From the NCBI RefSeq assembly GCF_003122325.1, contig NZ_QFBC01000006.1:248001-312000 (forward strand): 64,000 nucleotides of DNA, given 5' to 3'. The position numbers and the translations under genes were made by a program. This DNA comes from Rhizobium album. GTDB lineage: Bacteria; Pseudomonadota; Alphaproteobacteria; Rhizobiales; Rhizobiaceae. The notes beneath the pieces were generated by a model. The model ran no database searches. It had not been told where the DNA came from and saw only the letters and a program-made list of their open reading frames with translations. Every line of letters begins with the position of its first letter. Within the stretch, counting starts at the first letter, position 1. Shown here piece by piece: positions 15,947 to 25,091 of this stretch.

Positions 15947-18094
15947 ATGGCGCGGAAAGTCAAAAACAAGCCGGTGCTCGATGATGTCCAGGCGAAGGCC
16001 ATGGGCAAGACGAAACGGGAAATCCTGAAGGTCCATGCCGAGATCGGGGGACGTTTCTTCAAGCTTGGCAAACTCATCGAGGAACTCGCACACGTCGCCC
16101 CGGAAATCGACCTACGGGAATTCCTGAGCACGGAGTGCGCCATAGACCGGGCCGAGGCCAATACGCTGCTGCGCTTCGGGGAAGTTTTCCGCGGGCGCGA
16201 GAAAACCATCACCAAGGCATACCTGCCGCCTTCCGCGCTCATGGCGATCGCGAAAGCCGATGAAGCCACCCGCATCGAAGCCTTCACCCGCATTGATGCC
16301 GGGCTGCGGCTGGACGCCGATGATGTCGACGCTCTCAAGACCGATCTCCGCCGCATGTCCCGGTCATACGACGAGAACCGCAGGGATGATCGGCTGTCCG
16401 CTCTCGAAGACAGGGCAACTCAAACCGCTCGGCTGACCGCAAGGACCCTGGAACGGCGCGTGGACGGGCTGCTCGACATGATCCACGAATTCTTCGAGGA
16501 GCACCTGCTGGTACCCGAAGGCTGGGGAGTCTACGAGTACGTTGCCGACATAGAAAGTGCTGGCTACAAGGCCAGCCATGCAAGGATTCGATCCGAGGCT
16601 GCCGCCGCACTCGATGAATTCGAACGGGTCTATGGGCGCCAGCACCTTCCAGGAAACGAATGGCGGTCCGCCCTCGCCCGGGGCGATGAACTCGGCCCCG
16701 GCCTTGCCAAGGCGCATCTGTCGCTGAAATCCTTTGTGGCCGGACGTTTCGGAGAACCGATAGGCTTCGATTTCCAGACAGACGAATCCCAAACCATCGG
16801 ATTCGACATCTGGGAGGGGCTGGTATTCCTGTCTCCCGACACGAAACAGATCGGAAGCCCGTGGAAGTATCCGGTTGCCCAACCTCCGTTCCGTCTGAAC
16901 TGCGTGGAGATCTGCGCTGGTGCCGGCGGCCAATCCATTGGCCTCCATGCCGCAGGATTCGACCCTGTCGCACTCTACGAGAACGACGACGACGCGGCAG
17001 CCACGCTTCGACGGAACTGGTACCGTTGGAAGGTTATAAGGAAGGACGTCAGAAATGAATCCTTCGTCCGCTATCGTGGTATCGACCTGGTGGCCGGAGG
17101 AATTCCCTGCTTGCCTTATTCCCAAGGCGGTGGCGGACTGGGGAAGATGGACGATCGCGACCTGCTGAACGAAGCCGTGCGGGTCGTGCGGGAAGCGCAA
17201 CCCAAGGCCTTCTTCTTCGAGAATGTTCCCGGTTTCATGTTCGACAGGCATTCAGACCACCGAGCCCGGGCACTCGCCGCGTTCCGCGATCTCGGCTACG
17301 AAGTCACGATCCAAAAACTGGAGGGCAAGGATTTCGGCATTGGCCAGGCTCGGACACGCATTGTCATTGTCGGCTTTGCGGACGGGCTGCTGCATCGTTT
17401 CAACATGCCTCGAACCGCTGACGCGAGCACCGTCAATGTGCTGGAGGACCTGTTGATGGTGCATCGAACACCTCCGGAAACGCGCCCTCGCGACGGAGAA
17501 ACCAGCGATGGGTACTCCGCTGAACAGAAGCGTTTCGACGAGTGGGCGGACCACTGGATCAGGGAATACGGTGGACGATGCACGCCGACCATTGCCGGGA
17601 TCGCCAACGGTGCTCAGGACAACACCGCCAAGGCCTGGGCAGCAGCCGGCTTCGATGTCAGGAAGTTGGCCGGCGGCCCGCCAACCCCCGCCGATATCAC
17701 AAGCATCGACTACCTTCCATGTCTCACGATCCGGATGCTTCAACGCCTCCAGAACTTTCCGGACGAGTGGGCATTTTCCGGAGATCGGAGCCAGCAAATC
17801 CGGCAGATCACCAACGCATTCCCTCCACGGCTCGCACGATCGATCGCGCAGGCGATCTACACGGCACTTACCGGAGTCACCTTTAATCAGAAGAGCTTGA
17901 TGACTTCGCCTCTTCCACGCGGCTCGATCGGTGCGACACCGCCGAAGATCAATCTGAATGCGGGGCGGTACGAGCCGGATGATGGTGTGCCATCCGAGAC
18001 TTGGAAGACGAGGTTCAAGCGAGGCGTCGCCATGCCGGGTGACGGCTGGCCGGAAGGCGACCCATATCCCGGCGATCGGACATGGGACGCATAA
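15947..18094 (+). CDS. C5-cytosine DNA methyltransferase with long N-terminal extension
   Basis: A 715-residue protein. The catalytic part begins near 315 with motif I VEICAGAGGQSIGLHAAG. Motif IV is GGIPCLPYSQGG, with Leu after the catalytic Cys388 instead of the usual Gln. Motif VI is ENVPGF and motif VIII QARTRIVIVG. Motif X is reduced to RQITNAFPPRLA, where GNA would be expected. Residues 1-300 are mainly helical, with a DUF3102-like look (KTKREILKVHAEIGGRFFKLGKLI) and a long Arg/Asp-rich helix. This part may bind DNA or a partner. The ATG has GGAG 8 bp upstream. No restriction gene lies beside it, so it may be an orphan or protective methylase. Confidence 0.85.
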   Translation: MARKVKNKPVLDDVQAKAMGKTKREILKVHAEIGGRFFKLGKLIEELAHVAPEIDLREFLSTECAIDRAEANTLLRFGEVFRGREKTITKAYLPPSALMAIAKADEATRIEAFTRIDAGLRLDADDVDALKTDLRRMSRSYDENRRDDRLSALEDRATQTARLTARTLERRVDGLLDMIHEFFEEHLLVPEGWGVYEYVADIESAGYKASHARIRSEAAAALDEFERVYGRQHLPGNEWRSALARGDELGPGLAKAHLSLKSFVAGRFGEPIGFDFQTDESQTIGFDIWEGLVFLSPDTKQIGSPWKYPVAQPPFRLNCVEICAGAGGQSIGLHAAGFDPVALYENDDDAAATLRRNWYRWKVIRKDVRNESFVRYRGIDLVAGGIPCLPYSQGGGGLGKMDDRDLLNEAVRVVREAQPKAFFFENVPGFMFDRHSDHRARALAAFRDLGYEVTIQKLEGKDFGIGQARTRIVIVGFADGLLHRFNMPRTADASTVNVLEDLLMVHRTPPETRPRDGETSDGYSAEQKRFDEWADHWIREYGGRCTPTIAGIANGAQDNTAKAWAAAGFDVRKLAGGPPTPADITSIDYLPCLTIRMLQRLQNFPDEWAFSGDRSQQIRQITNAFPPRLARSIAQAIYTALTGVTFNQKSLMTSPLPRGSIGATPPKINLNAGRYEPDDGVPSETWKTRFKRGVAMPGDGWPEGDPYPGDRTWDA

Positions 18095-18133
18095 ACCTGA
18101 GACACTCTCGGAAGCAAAGGGCAGTCCTCTCGT

Positions 18134-18814
18134 CTAACGGCTGTGCCTTGGCAGGTTCCTCGGGTCAAAGAGCGCGTTCAATGCCTGTTCCATTTCCGCA
18201 TTTTCGTGCTGGCGAATCTCCAGCACCTTCCTGCCATCGATGGTGATGAGAGCCGGAATCTCTTCATCGAAAGGATAGGAGACTCGGAACTCTCGGCCCA
18301 GCACATCCTCGAAAACGAAGCTCTCCGTCTCCCGGACGCTATCACGTTCGACGATCACTTCCTCGATGTCGTTGACTTGAGTGGTACCACGAACCGCCTC
18401 CTCCCACGCAAGCGCGAAAGCGGTGGATTGGATGATCCTGGGCCGGGAATAGTCGACGTCGATGACGGTATACGTCATCATCTCCTCTTTCATGCCCGCG
18501 AGTATCTCCTCGTCGGTGCCTTCTATGCGATGGCTCGTATCCTGCAGGTACCACCAGTGGATCCACCCGTTGTCGCCAACCTCGATAAGATCGTAGCAAT
18601 TCACGGCAACCGTCGCGTCCTGAAGAGTGACATCGCGGTCTACGTCCACGCCGAACCAGAGTGACATAGGTGAGAAGACCCTGGGGCCGGCCTGGAAACG
18701 AACTGCCAGTTCTCCCCCATCCTCCTCAATCACCATGGTCAGCCCGAGGCTCCTGTATGCCGGACCAAGCACCTGTTCGATCTTCGCTACCACGCCCTTC
18801 ACGTTTTCCCGCAT
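18134..18814 (-). CDS. Hypothetical protein, 226 residues
   Basis: Starts at MRENVKGVVAKIEQVLG, chosen because GGGGAGG stands 6 bp before this ATG; the frame is open further upstream but that part looks random. The middle is rich in aromatic and acidic residues (MSLWFGVDVDRDV, NGWIHWWYLQDTSH). The end contains a beta-rich stretch followed by a helical tail. No signal peptide or membrane segment. Convergent with the second methyltransferase (39 bp between stops). I do not recognise the family; an immunity or inhibitor-like small beta protein is possible but unproven. Confidence 0.6.
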   Translation of the reverse strand: MRENVKGVVAKIEQVLGPAYRSLGLTMVIEEDGGELAVRFQAGPRVFSPMSLWFGVDVDRDVTLQDATVAVNCYDLIEVGDNGWIHWWYLQDTSHRIEGTDEEILAGMKEEMMTYTVIDVDYSRPRIIQSTAFALAWEEAVRGTTQVNDIEEVIVERDSVRETESFVFEDVLGREFRVSYPFDEEIPALITIDGRKVLEIRQHENAEMEQALNALFDPRNLPRHSR

Positions 18815-19763
18815 CGTCAGCCTCCCCTGTGAGCCGTCTTGCTCACCAGAAAGCTGCGGGGCGGCGATGCAACCGACAACGGATGCCGACAGTGTCCGGG
18901 CTCGCTTCGACGAAGGCCGTGTCGGGACGAGAAATCCAACCGGAGTCGTCAAGCTGTCTTTGTTGCGATCGCGGAGAGAGAATCAACAGGACAAGTATAT
19001 GAAGATCATCGACAATATTCCCAACGAAGGATTCGCACATAAAGTTGACAATGCGCGAAATAGGAAAGAGAGATCGAATATTACCGACCACACCTAACGT
19101 CGATCCGGAATTTTTTGTAGTAACTACCGTTGACGTCAGGCGATTTTTCGTCCTCAATATTCTTCATCGAAGCTGACGAGTAGCGCAATGACCTACCATT
19201 TCGCAGCCATATCAGGGCGAATAGCCCTTCGGTCCAGTGCCGCCGTCTAGCGGACGATCTGCGCCATTGCGCGGGTTCTTCGACCGACTGAAGTATCCGG
19301 GTCCTCCAAAAAAAGTGAACCGACCTTCATTTTCCCTCCATACGGACGAAAAAAATCCGAGTATGTACTTGTTCCGGCCCGAGGCCATATGCCCCGGGAA
19401 CTCAGTCTGTGCTGATGATCGAAAGGAACCACACATGCGTAATATATGTTGCTAACACCTGACCCAGGCCATGCCTAGGGCGTAAGCCCAGCGACCGCCT
19501 GGCGCATAGCCTTGCTTCCCAAACATCCGAGACCATGATCCCGACGAGCATCCATCGTCGGAACGGCATCGTGCGTCCTGCATCACGACAACCAGGAAGG
19601 TTCAGACATGAAGCCTGCCGTCGAAGAACCGTGCCCGCTGTTCGCGGCACCAATACGCCCTCGACACCTCGTCTCACGCCGAGGACCGGCTCAACCGCCA
19701 ATGCTGGGTTCTGTAACCGAATCCGGCCTCACACACAAACGTTTCATGAATAGGGAGATTGAA
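18815..19763. other. Long stretch without a supported gene, 949 bp
   Basis: Contains only short frames with shadow-like composition on both strands (for example 19237-19455 plus and 19212-19436 minus). There are AT-rich blocks at 19041-19160 and 19310-19370, unlike the neighbouring coding DNA. No tRNA, CRISPR repeat or perfect hairpin was seen. It lies just upstream of the small genes that lead into the transposition set, so it may hold their promoter, a non-coding RNA, or decayed genes. Confidence 0.45.
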
Positions 19764-20084
19764 ATGGACAATCGCAGGACCTGCGAACTCATGCAAAACG
19801 CCCTCGATATTCTCACCGAGGGAACGAGAACCGCCAATTTGCGCCGGGAATTCCAGTACGACGAACTCGAGCAAGCGGCCATCCAGGAAGCACTCGGCAT
19901 CGCCGCGGACCTCCCCTCTCAAGAACGCAAGGCATGGGAATTCATGGCTTCCCCGCTGGTCGAGATGAGCGAGCAGCTTGATGCCCCGCCGCTGCGATTT
20001 CCTTCGTACGAGACGTTTCTCGGCCTGCTTCGCACGAAGATTGCCGCAACCGAAGTGGCGGCGCAAGGCGAGACGGTCGGTTGA
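19764..20084 (+). CDS. Hypothetical small helical protein, 106 residues
   Basis: Starts at MDNRRTCELMQNALDIL, selected for the GGGAG site 7 bp upstream; the frame is open further upstream without a good site. The product is almost all helix-forming and acidic, with no recognised motif. The downstream 151-residue gene starts 42 bp after its stop. Both precede the TnsA-like gene on the same strand, so they may be part of the transposition operon or its regulation. Confidence 0.55.
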   Translation: MDNRRTCELMQNALDILTEGTRTANLRREFQYDELEQAAIQEALGIAADLPSQERKAWEFMASPLVEMSEQLDAPPLRFPSYETFLGLLRTKIAATEVAAQGETVG

Positions 20085-20125
20085 GTTCCACGATCAGCAA
20101 CTTCCCCCGCAACAAGGAAACCACA

Positions 20126-20581
20126 ATGTTTCACGAAGAAATGACCGCCTTCTACACGACACTGGCCGACTTCCACCCCTCCGTCCTCAGGTGGGCAAGC
20201 GATATACTGCAGGATGAGCCAATGCTTGCACCAACCTTCGCGACCACGCTGAACGCCATCATCCAGCAGGCCCAATTTCCGGAAATCGGCGATGATTTGG
20301 CCCACAATTCTCTGATTTACATGATCGAGTGTGAGGCTGGCCCAGCCCTCCGGCGGCTGGGCATCAGCTTGCCGATCCCCTCGCCCGCAGTTTTCGCGAA
20401 ACTGGCGCGCTCTTTCCGTGAAGACGACGAAATCTCCAAAGTCCTGCTCCAGGAGCCCTTGATGGTGGAAAAAGGCCCTCTCGGGGCCTTGCGCAGGAGA
20501 CTGTGGGCAGAGGGCTTGAGGGAGCCCTATGTGTCAGTGAAACTCGCCGAGATCCAGCAGCACTACGCACAGATAAACTGA
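20126..20581 (+). CDS. Hypothetical helical protein, 151 residues
   Basis: Starts at MFHEEMTAFYTTLADFH; AAGGA stands about 8 bp before this ATG. A TTG 45 bp upstream that overlaps the previous stop is an alternative. The sequence is helical throughout, with two long segments separated by a Pro-rich turn (LPIPSPAVF). No domain recognised. It is 183 bp before the TnsA-like gene. Its position beside the transposition genes suggests a role in regulation or target choice, but nothing in the protein shows this. Confidence 0.6.
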   Translation: MFHEEMTAFYTTLADFHPSVLRWASDILQDEPMLAPTFATTLNAIIQQAQFPEIGDDLAHNSLIYMIECEAGPALRRLGISLPIPSPAVFAKLARSFREDDEISKVLLQEPLMVEKGPLGALRRRLWAEGLREPYVSVKLAEIQQHYAQIN

Positions 20582-20764
20582 TTCCGTTGCGTCAGGCCGC
20601 TTAACCCAGCAAGCGGCACATTCCCACACACATCGCAAATCCGGCCTCGCCGTGCGCCCCACCGCGCGGAACGGCGGAGCCATGCCCATCCCAACAACAG
20701 ACCCTCCAGCCCCGCGGGCGACTGCCCGCCGGGAACGGAGAGTCGCGTCCCAAAGGAATTCGAA

Positions 20765-21610
20765 ATGACGCGTATTCGCCAGGTCATCCGATACATGAAG
20801 GAGCTGGAATCCGGTTTCGATCGAACTTTCCTCCCCCTGCCCATCGAAACCGTCTTCCTGAAAGCAAACGAGCCCCTCTCCGGCCGTTACGTCCCATTCG
20901 AATCCGATCCGCACGACGAAGAGGATTATTCAGGCCTCACCGGCATTCCCTGGGTATGGCAGCCGACCGAAGAGGCCACGCCTTCCAGGTGGTATCCTTC
21001 CCGTACCAAGGGCCACAGCCGCGGCACCATGGTCAACAGCAAGACGTGCAAGGCGATCACGTACTCGAGCACCTACGAGCGAAATCTCGCCTACATGATG
21101 TGCGCCTCGAAGCACGTCATGCTCGTGGAAGACCAGCCGTCCGCGGTTCCGATCCCGCAGGAGGACGGCACCTCACAGCACACCATCGACTACCGAACCA
21201 CGATGGCGACAGGAACCGTGATCGTCGTGGGAGTGCGCCCGACCTACCTCTTGGAAAAGGACGGCCTGGAATACACCATCGGCACCTTGGACCGGAACCT
21301 GCCCCACGGCTTCGCCGACGGAGCCACCATCATCACCGAGCGGGAAGCCACCGATGCGCGCTGCTGGAATGCAATGAGCATCCTGCGTGCGCTCAAGCAT
21401 TCCGTTGCGGCCGACAACGATCGCCTTCGCGAATACGCATCACGCTTCCACGGCACCGTCCACATCCGAGATCTCCTCGCGGGGTGGGAGATCCCAGCCT
21501 ATGGCCGCAACGCGGTCTGGTGCCTGATCCACGACGAGATCCTCATGCAGGTCCGCCCGGATCTCAGGCTCGTCGATGCCCCCTACGTCAGATTCAATCA
21601 CGTCAACTGA
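20765..21610 (+). CDS. TnsA-like transposon endonuclease-fold protein
   Basis: A 281-residue protein with an N-terminal variable part and a TnsA-like core. Glu105 is in SSTYERNLAYMM, Asp142 in QHTIDYRTTM, and the strand VVGVRP ends in Arg158 where TnsA has the catalytic Lys. The C-terminal 80 residues (VHIRDLLAGWEI to MQVRPDLRLV) resemble the DNA-binding/winged-helix end of TnsA. TnsA works with TnsB to cut the element free; if Arg cannot replace Lys here, transposition would be by copy-in with cointegrates. AAGGAA precedes the ATG by 7 bp. It is 10 bp before the transposase gene, consistent with an operon. Confidence 0.62.
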   Translation: MTRIRQVIRYMKELESGFDRTFLPLPIETVFLKANEPLSGRYVPFESDPHDEEDYSGLTGIPWVWQPTEEATPSRWYPSRTKGHSRGTMVNSKTCKAITYSSTYERNLAYMMCASKHVMLVEDQPSAVPIPQEDGTSQHTIDYRTTMATGTVIVVGVRPTYLLEKDGLEYTIGTLDRNLPHGFADGATIITEREATDARCWNAMSILRALKHSVAADNDRLREYASRFHGTVHIRDLLAGWEIPAYGRNAVWCLIHDEILMQVRPDLRLVDAPYVRFNHVN

Positions 21611-21620
21611 GAGCAACGAC

Positions 21621-23945
21621 ATGCAGCCCGACCTCAGACAGATTCTCGCCCTTCAGCACAATCCTGTTTCGCTGCCATATATCCGGCTCCCCGAAAACGC
21701 CCGGGTGAAGGATCTCGGCATCGAATACTGCGTCCTCTACTGCGACCGGAGTGGAGCCGTCCTGCGCCGTATGGATGAGACCAATGCGACCGTCAGCTTC
21801 ACGCAGCCGGAGCTAAACGAACGGCTCAACCGCCCTCTCAACCCGATGATGGTCGAGTTCGGATTTTACGGCAAGAGCAAGGCCAAAGCGCGTCTCTCCG
21901 GCTCCAGCAGCCTGTCGACCCTGTCCCCCGCCGATCAGGACGATGTCTTGCGTAAGGAGTTCTTTGTTCGGAAGTTTCTCGAAATGCAAGCGGACTACAG
22001 GGAGCAGCGACGACTCGCCCGTATCCATGGTCTGCCCAAGCCTCCCGTCGTCAGCAAGTCGCGGGAACCGCTTCTTCGCATCATTCCGGTGATCGCCCAC
22101 GAGTGGCGTGAAATGCAGGCCCGTGTGACGGGTGCCAAGGCCCTGACGTATCGCACGAAGGCAAACATCGCGCTCTTCGAGCCCAAGCCTTCGACCGTCA
22201 AGGGCTGGATTCTCGAGATGGAGCTGAACGACTTCGATCCCATCTGCCTCAGGAACGACTACAGGCGAGACCGCCCCGAATATTTCACGGCGGACGAGTT
22301 CGTTCATCTCAACGCGGCAATCCACGAGGCCTGCTCGACCACGAGGCCCGACCTTGCCGCGATCCATCGAGACATGACGTTCAAGATGGAAGCAGAGAAC
22401 AAGTTGCGGGGGCCTGATGACCAGCTCAGAATTCCCTGCGAGGAAACCCTCCGCAACCGCTTCAACGCCCGGCCGGAGATGTGGCGCGACCTCGGTCGCG
22501 ATGGGAAGGAGGCCGCCCGTCGGGAATGGCAACCAGAATCAGGCGGCATCGACGTGATCCGTCCGCTCGAGCGGATCGAGTGCGACGACCATGAGACCGA
22601 CCTCCAGTCGCTGTTGGTCAAGATCGGCATCTGGAAAAAATTGTCGAAAGCCGAGCGCAAGAAAATCAAGCGGTTCCGTCTCACGATCACGGCGATGATC
22701 TGCGTAGCGACCCGTTGCATCGTCGCCCTGCATGTCAGTGCGGAACCGCCGTCTCTGAAGTCGGCGATGACAGCTCTGGAGATGTCGACCCGCGACAAGA
22801 CGGAAATCGCGCGCCGCCTTGGCTGCCAATCGCCCTGGCCGCAGGGCGGCACGCATGAATACGTGGCAGTCGACAGCGCTATGTATTTCGCCCACCGACC
22901 ATATCGTGTCGCGCTCAATGATGCCGGAATCGAGATTTTCCTGCCCAGAGCAGGTGATGCCTCGTGGCGTGGCTTCATCGAACGCTGGTTCGAGACCTTC
23001 AGCCACCAGATGTTCAATTATTTCGACGCCCGCACGTGGGGATCGGTTGCCGAGAGGGGCGACTACGACGCCGAGGCACACGCGAACATGGTCGCGGACC
23101 AGGTTGCGGAATGCATGATCCGCTGGTGCGTGGATGGCTATCACAACGCCCCGCATTCCGGTCTGAACGGCGCAACTCCCCTCAATACCTGGTTCGAACT
23201 TGCGAGGGATCACGGGGTCATGCCGGGGCCAACCGGAGCGCTTCGCACCCACTTGTTCGGCACCTACGTGACGCGCAGAGCTTCAAAAAAGGGCTATCGC
23301 GTAGCAGGTCTCTATTACCAGAGCAAAGAGCTCCAGCAGATCCGCCGGAAAAACAACAAGGCCCAGCTTGTGGGCCGCGTGAACAATCATGACCTGGGTG
23401 CGATCTCGATCCTGACACCAGAAGGCTGGATCGAGGTTCCCTGCATTCATCGGGAGCTGGAAGGGGTCAGCATCTGGCAGTGGCTGGCGGCGTCCGAGCG
23501 CCTCAGGCTCTTTAACGCCGACAACGGGAGGGCCTCCCGCCAGACCATGCTCGACACCTTCGCGTGGCTCAAGCAGCAGGCGGAAATGGCCCGGCTTGAA
23601 GCAGGTCTCGTCAGCCCGGTTCTGACCGACGAGGACTATCTCCGCTTCGAGAAAAAGATGGATCACGTCTTCGATGTCGTCGACGGCCCCGTCAAGGGCG
23701 AACCACGCCCCGAGGGGGAATGGCACCCGTCCAACGAACTATTCGCGGCGCTCCGGATCGAGCCGATCGTCTACGCCAAGGCCAGGAGCGCGAAGGAAAT
23801 CCGCCAGGAAGCCGAGACGGGCGGCCGACCTGCTCTCGGTTCCACCGCCCTGCCCGCCAAGCCCAGCCCCCCCGCCACACCGGACGGCACAAAGGAGACC
23901 TCGGTCGTCCGCCGCATCAGCAACAACATCTTTGACGACGAATAG
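21621..23945 (+). CDS. DDE transposase, TnsB/TniA (Mu-type) family
   Basis: A 774-residue transposase that joins transposon 3' ends to target DNA. The start at MQPDLRQILAL places it 10 bp after the TnsA-like stop. An N-terminal DNA-binding part (1-300) precedes the retroviral-integrase-like core. Candidate acidic residues are Asp323 in ECDDHETDL, Asp418 in YVAVDSAMYF and Glu454 in RGFIERWFETF, the order and context expected for this family. The C-terminal 250 residues, with a basic KGYRVAGLYYQSKEL stretch, match the Mu-transposase C-terminal beta barrel that contacts TnsC/TniB. The protein appears complete, so the element may still be active. Confidence 0.9.
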   Translation: MQPDLRQILALQHNPVSLPYIRLPENARVKDLGIEYCVLYCDRSGAVLRRMDETNATVSFTQPELNERLNRPLNPMMVEFGFYGKSKAKARLSGSSSLSTLSPADQDDVLRKEFFVRKFLEMQADYREQRRLARIHGLPKPPVVSKSREPLLRIIPVIAHEWREMQARVTGAKALTYRTKANIALFEPKPSTVKGWILEMELNDFDPICLRNDYRRDRPEYFTADEFVHLNAAIHEACSTTRPDLAAIHRDMTFKMEAENKLRGPDDQLRIPCEETLRNRFNARPEMWRDLGRDGKEAARREWQPESGGIDVIRPLERIECDDHETDLQSLLVKIGIWKKLSKAERKKIKRFRLTITAMICVATRCIVALHVSAEPPSLKSAMTALEMSTRDKTEIARRLGCQSPWPQGGTHEYVAVDSAMYFAHRPYRVALNDAGIEIFLPRAGDASWRGFIERWFETFSHQMFNYFDARTWGSVAERGDYDAEAHANMVADQVAECMIRWCVDGYHNAPHSGLNGATPLNTWFELARDHGVMPGPTGALRTHLFGTYVTRRASKKGYRVAGLYYQSKELQQIRRKNNKAQLVGRVNNHDLGAISILTPEGWIEVPCIHRELEGVSIWQWLAASERLRLFNADNGRASRQTMLDTFAWLKQQAEMARLEAGLVSPVLTDEDYLRFEKKMDHVFDVVDGPVKGEPRPEGEWHPSNELFAALRIEPIVYAKARSAKEIRQEAETGGRPALGSTALPAKPSPPATPDGTKETSVVRRISNNIFDDE

Positions 23946-23957
23946 GAGCACAGACAC

Positions 23958-25091
23958 ATGACCGATTTCGAAAAAGACCATGAAGCTCGTCGCAGCCAGG
24001 CTGCCATTGACCGCGTTCGCAGCCTCGTCGGAGATGACCGTCTTGCGGTCGCCGACCGCATCTCACAGCTATACAACAAATACATTCCCCTCGACCGCGA
24101 CGAACTCCTCAGAGAAGCCCTGATGGGCTTGGTCGCAAGCGTAACAACGCCGATCACCGGAAAGCCCGACAAGCGTCGCATTGTCGCCGTGTGCGGCCGC
24201 TCCGGCGCGGGGAAGACAACCGCGATCATGAAACATGTCCGCAATCTCAAGGCGATGGCCTCCTATGTCGATGAGGACGGTGTGACCATTCATCCCGTCA
24301 TTTTCATGGAGGCGGGCTCTCCTTGCACCCCACGTCTTCTCGCCATCGCCGGACTCGAGGCGCTCGGTCATACGCCGCCGGACACCATCCGCGAGAACGA
24401 AGCCTGGCTGCTGTTTCGTCGCCTTCTCAAGGTGCACAAGGTCATGTGGGTCGTCATCGACGAGGCGCAGAATGCAATCGAGACTGCCAACGTCCGGCAA
24501 GCCACGGTCATCGGGGATGCATTCAAGTCCCTCACCCAGATGCCTGACTGGCCCGTCCGGCTCATCCTCGCGGGTGTACCTCCGCTCGCAAGCTTCCTTG
24601 CCCGCAAGCAGCTCTACAATCGCAGGACCGTCATCCCGTTCGACACGGTCAACGCGGACGGGAGCATGGATCTCATCGACAGCATCCTGGAAACGGTCGT
24701 CATCGAACATGCCGGAATGGAGCTCTGCCTCAATCTCGACGGCTATGCGTCGGGAGACGAGGAACCTGATCCTCGAAAGCTCAAGGAGGTCTTCCTCAGG
24801 AGAATGGCACATGCCTGCGACGGTGAATTCGGCTCTATCGTCCAGATGATCCGAGGCGCGGTCGAGGCAGCGATCCTCGACAGTCGCGAGCACGTTACGC
24901 TCGACGACTTCATCAAGACCTACGCCTCATTCTCAGGATGCAGGTCGAGCAAGAACGTCTTCACGGCCACCAACTGGGAGGAACTCGAACCCTCAGTGGC
25001 TCTGCTGCGCGACGACGACCGAGCCTGGGAAGAATCCCGCCTCAAATCGAAGGGCAAGAACGCAACGAAATACGGAGTACGCCCTCAATGA
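23958..25091 (+). CDS. AAA+ transposition regulator, TnsC/TniB family
   Basis: A 377-residue ATPase with Walker A GRSGAGKT (80-87) and Walker B VMWVVIDEAQNAI (Asp168-Glu169). TnsC/TniB proteins form ATP-dependent filaments on DNA and pass target information from TniQ to the transposase. It begins 12 bp after the transposase stop, with an AGGAG site, and its stop overlaps the tniQ start (ATGA). The C-terminal region after about 320 is basic and probably binds the transposase. Nothing appears broken. Confidence 0.9.
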   Translation: MTDFEKDHEARRSQAAIDRVRSLVGDDRLAVADRISQLYNKYIPLDRDELLREALMGLVASVTTPITGKPDKRRIVAVCGRSGAGKTTAIMKHVRNLKAMASYVDEDGVTIHPVIFMEAGSPCTPRLLAIAGLEALGHTPPDTIRENEAWLLFRRLLKVHKVMWVVIDEAQNAIETANVRQATVIGDAFKSLTQMPDWPVRLILAGVPPLASFLARKQLYNRRTVIPFDTVNADGSMDLIDSILETVVIEHAGMELCLNLDGYASGDEEPDPRKLKEVFLRRMAHACDGEFGSIVQMIRGAVEAAILDSREHVTLDDFIKTYASFSGCRSSKNVFTATNWEELEPSVALLRDDDRAWEESRLKSKGKNATKYGVRPQ

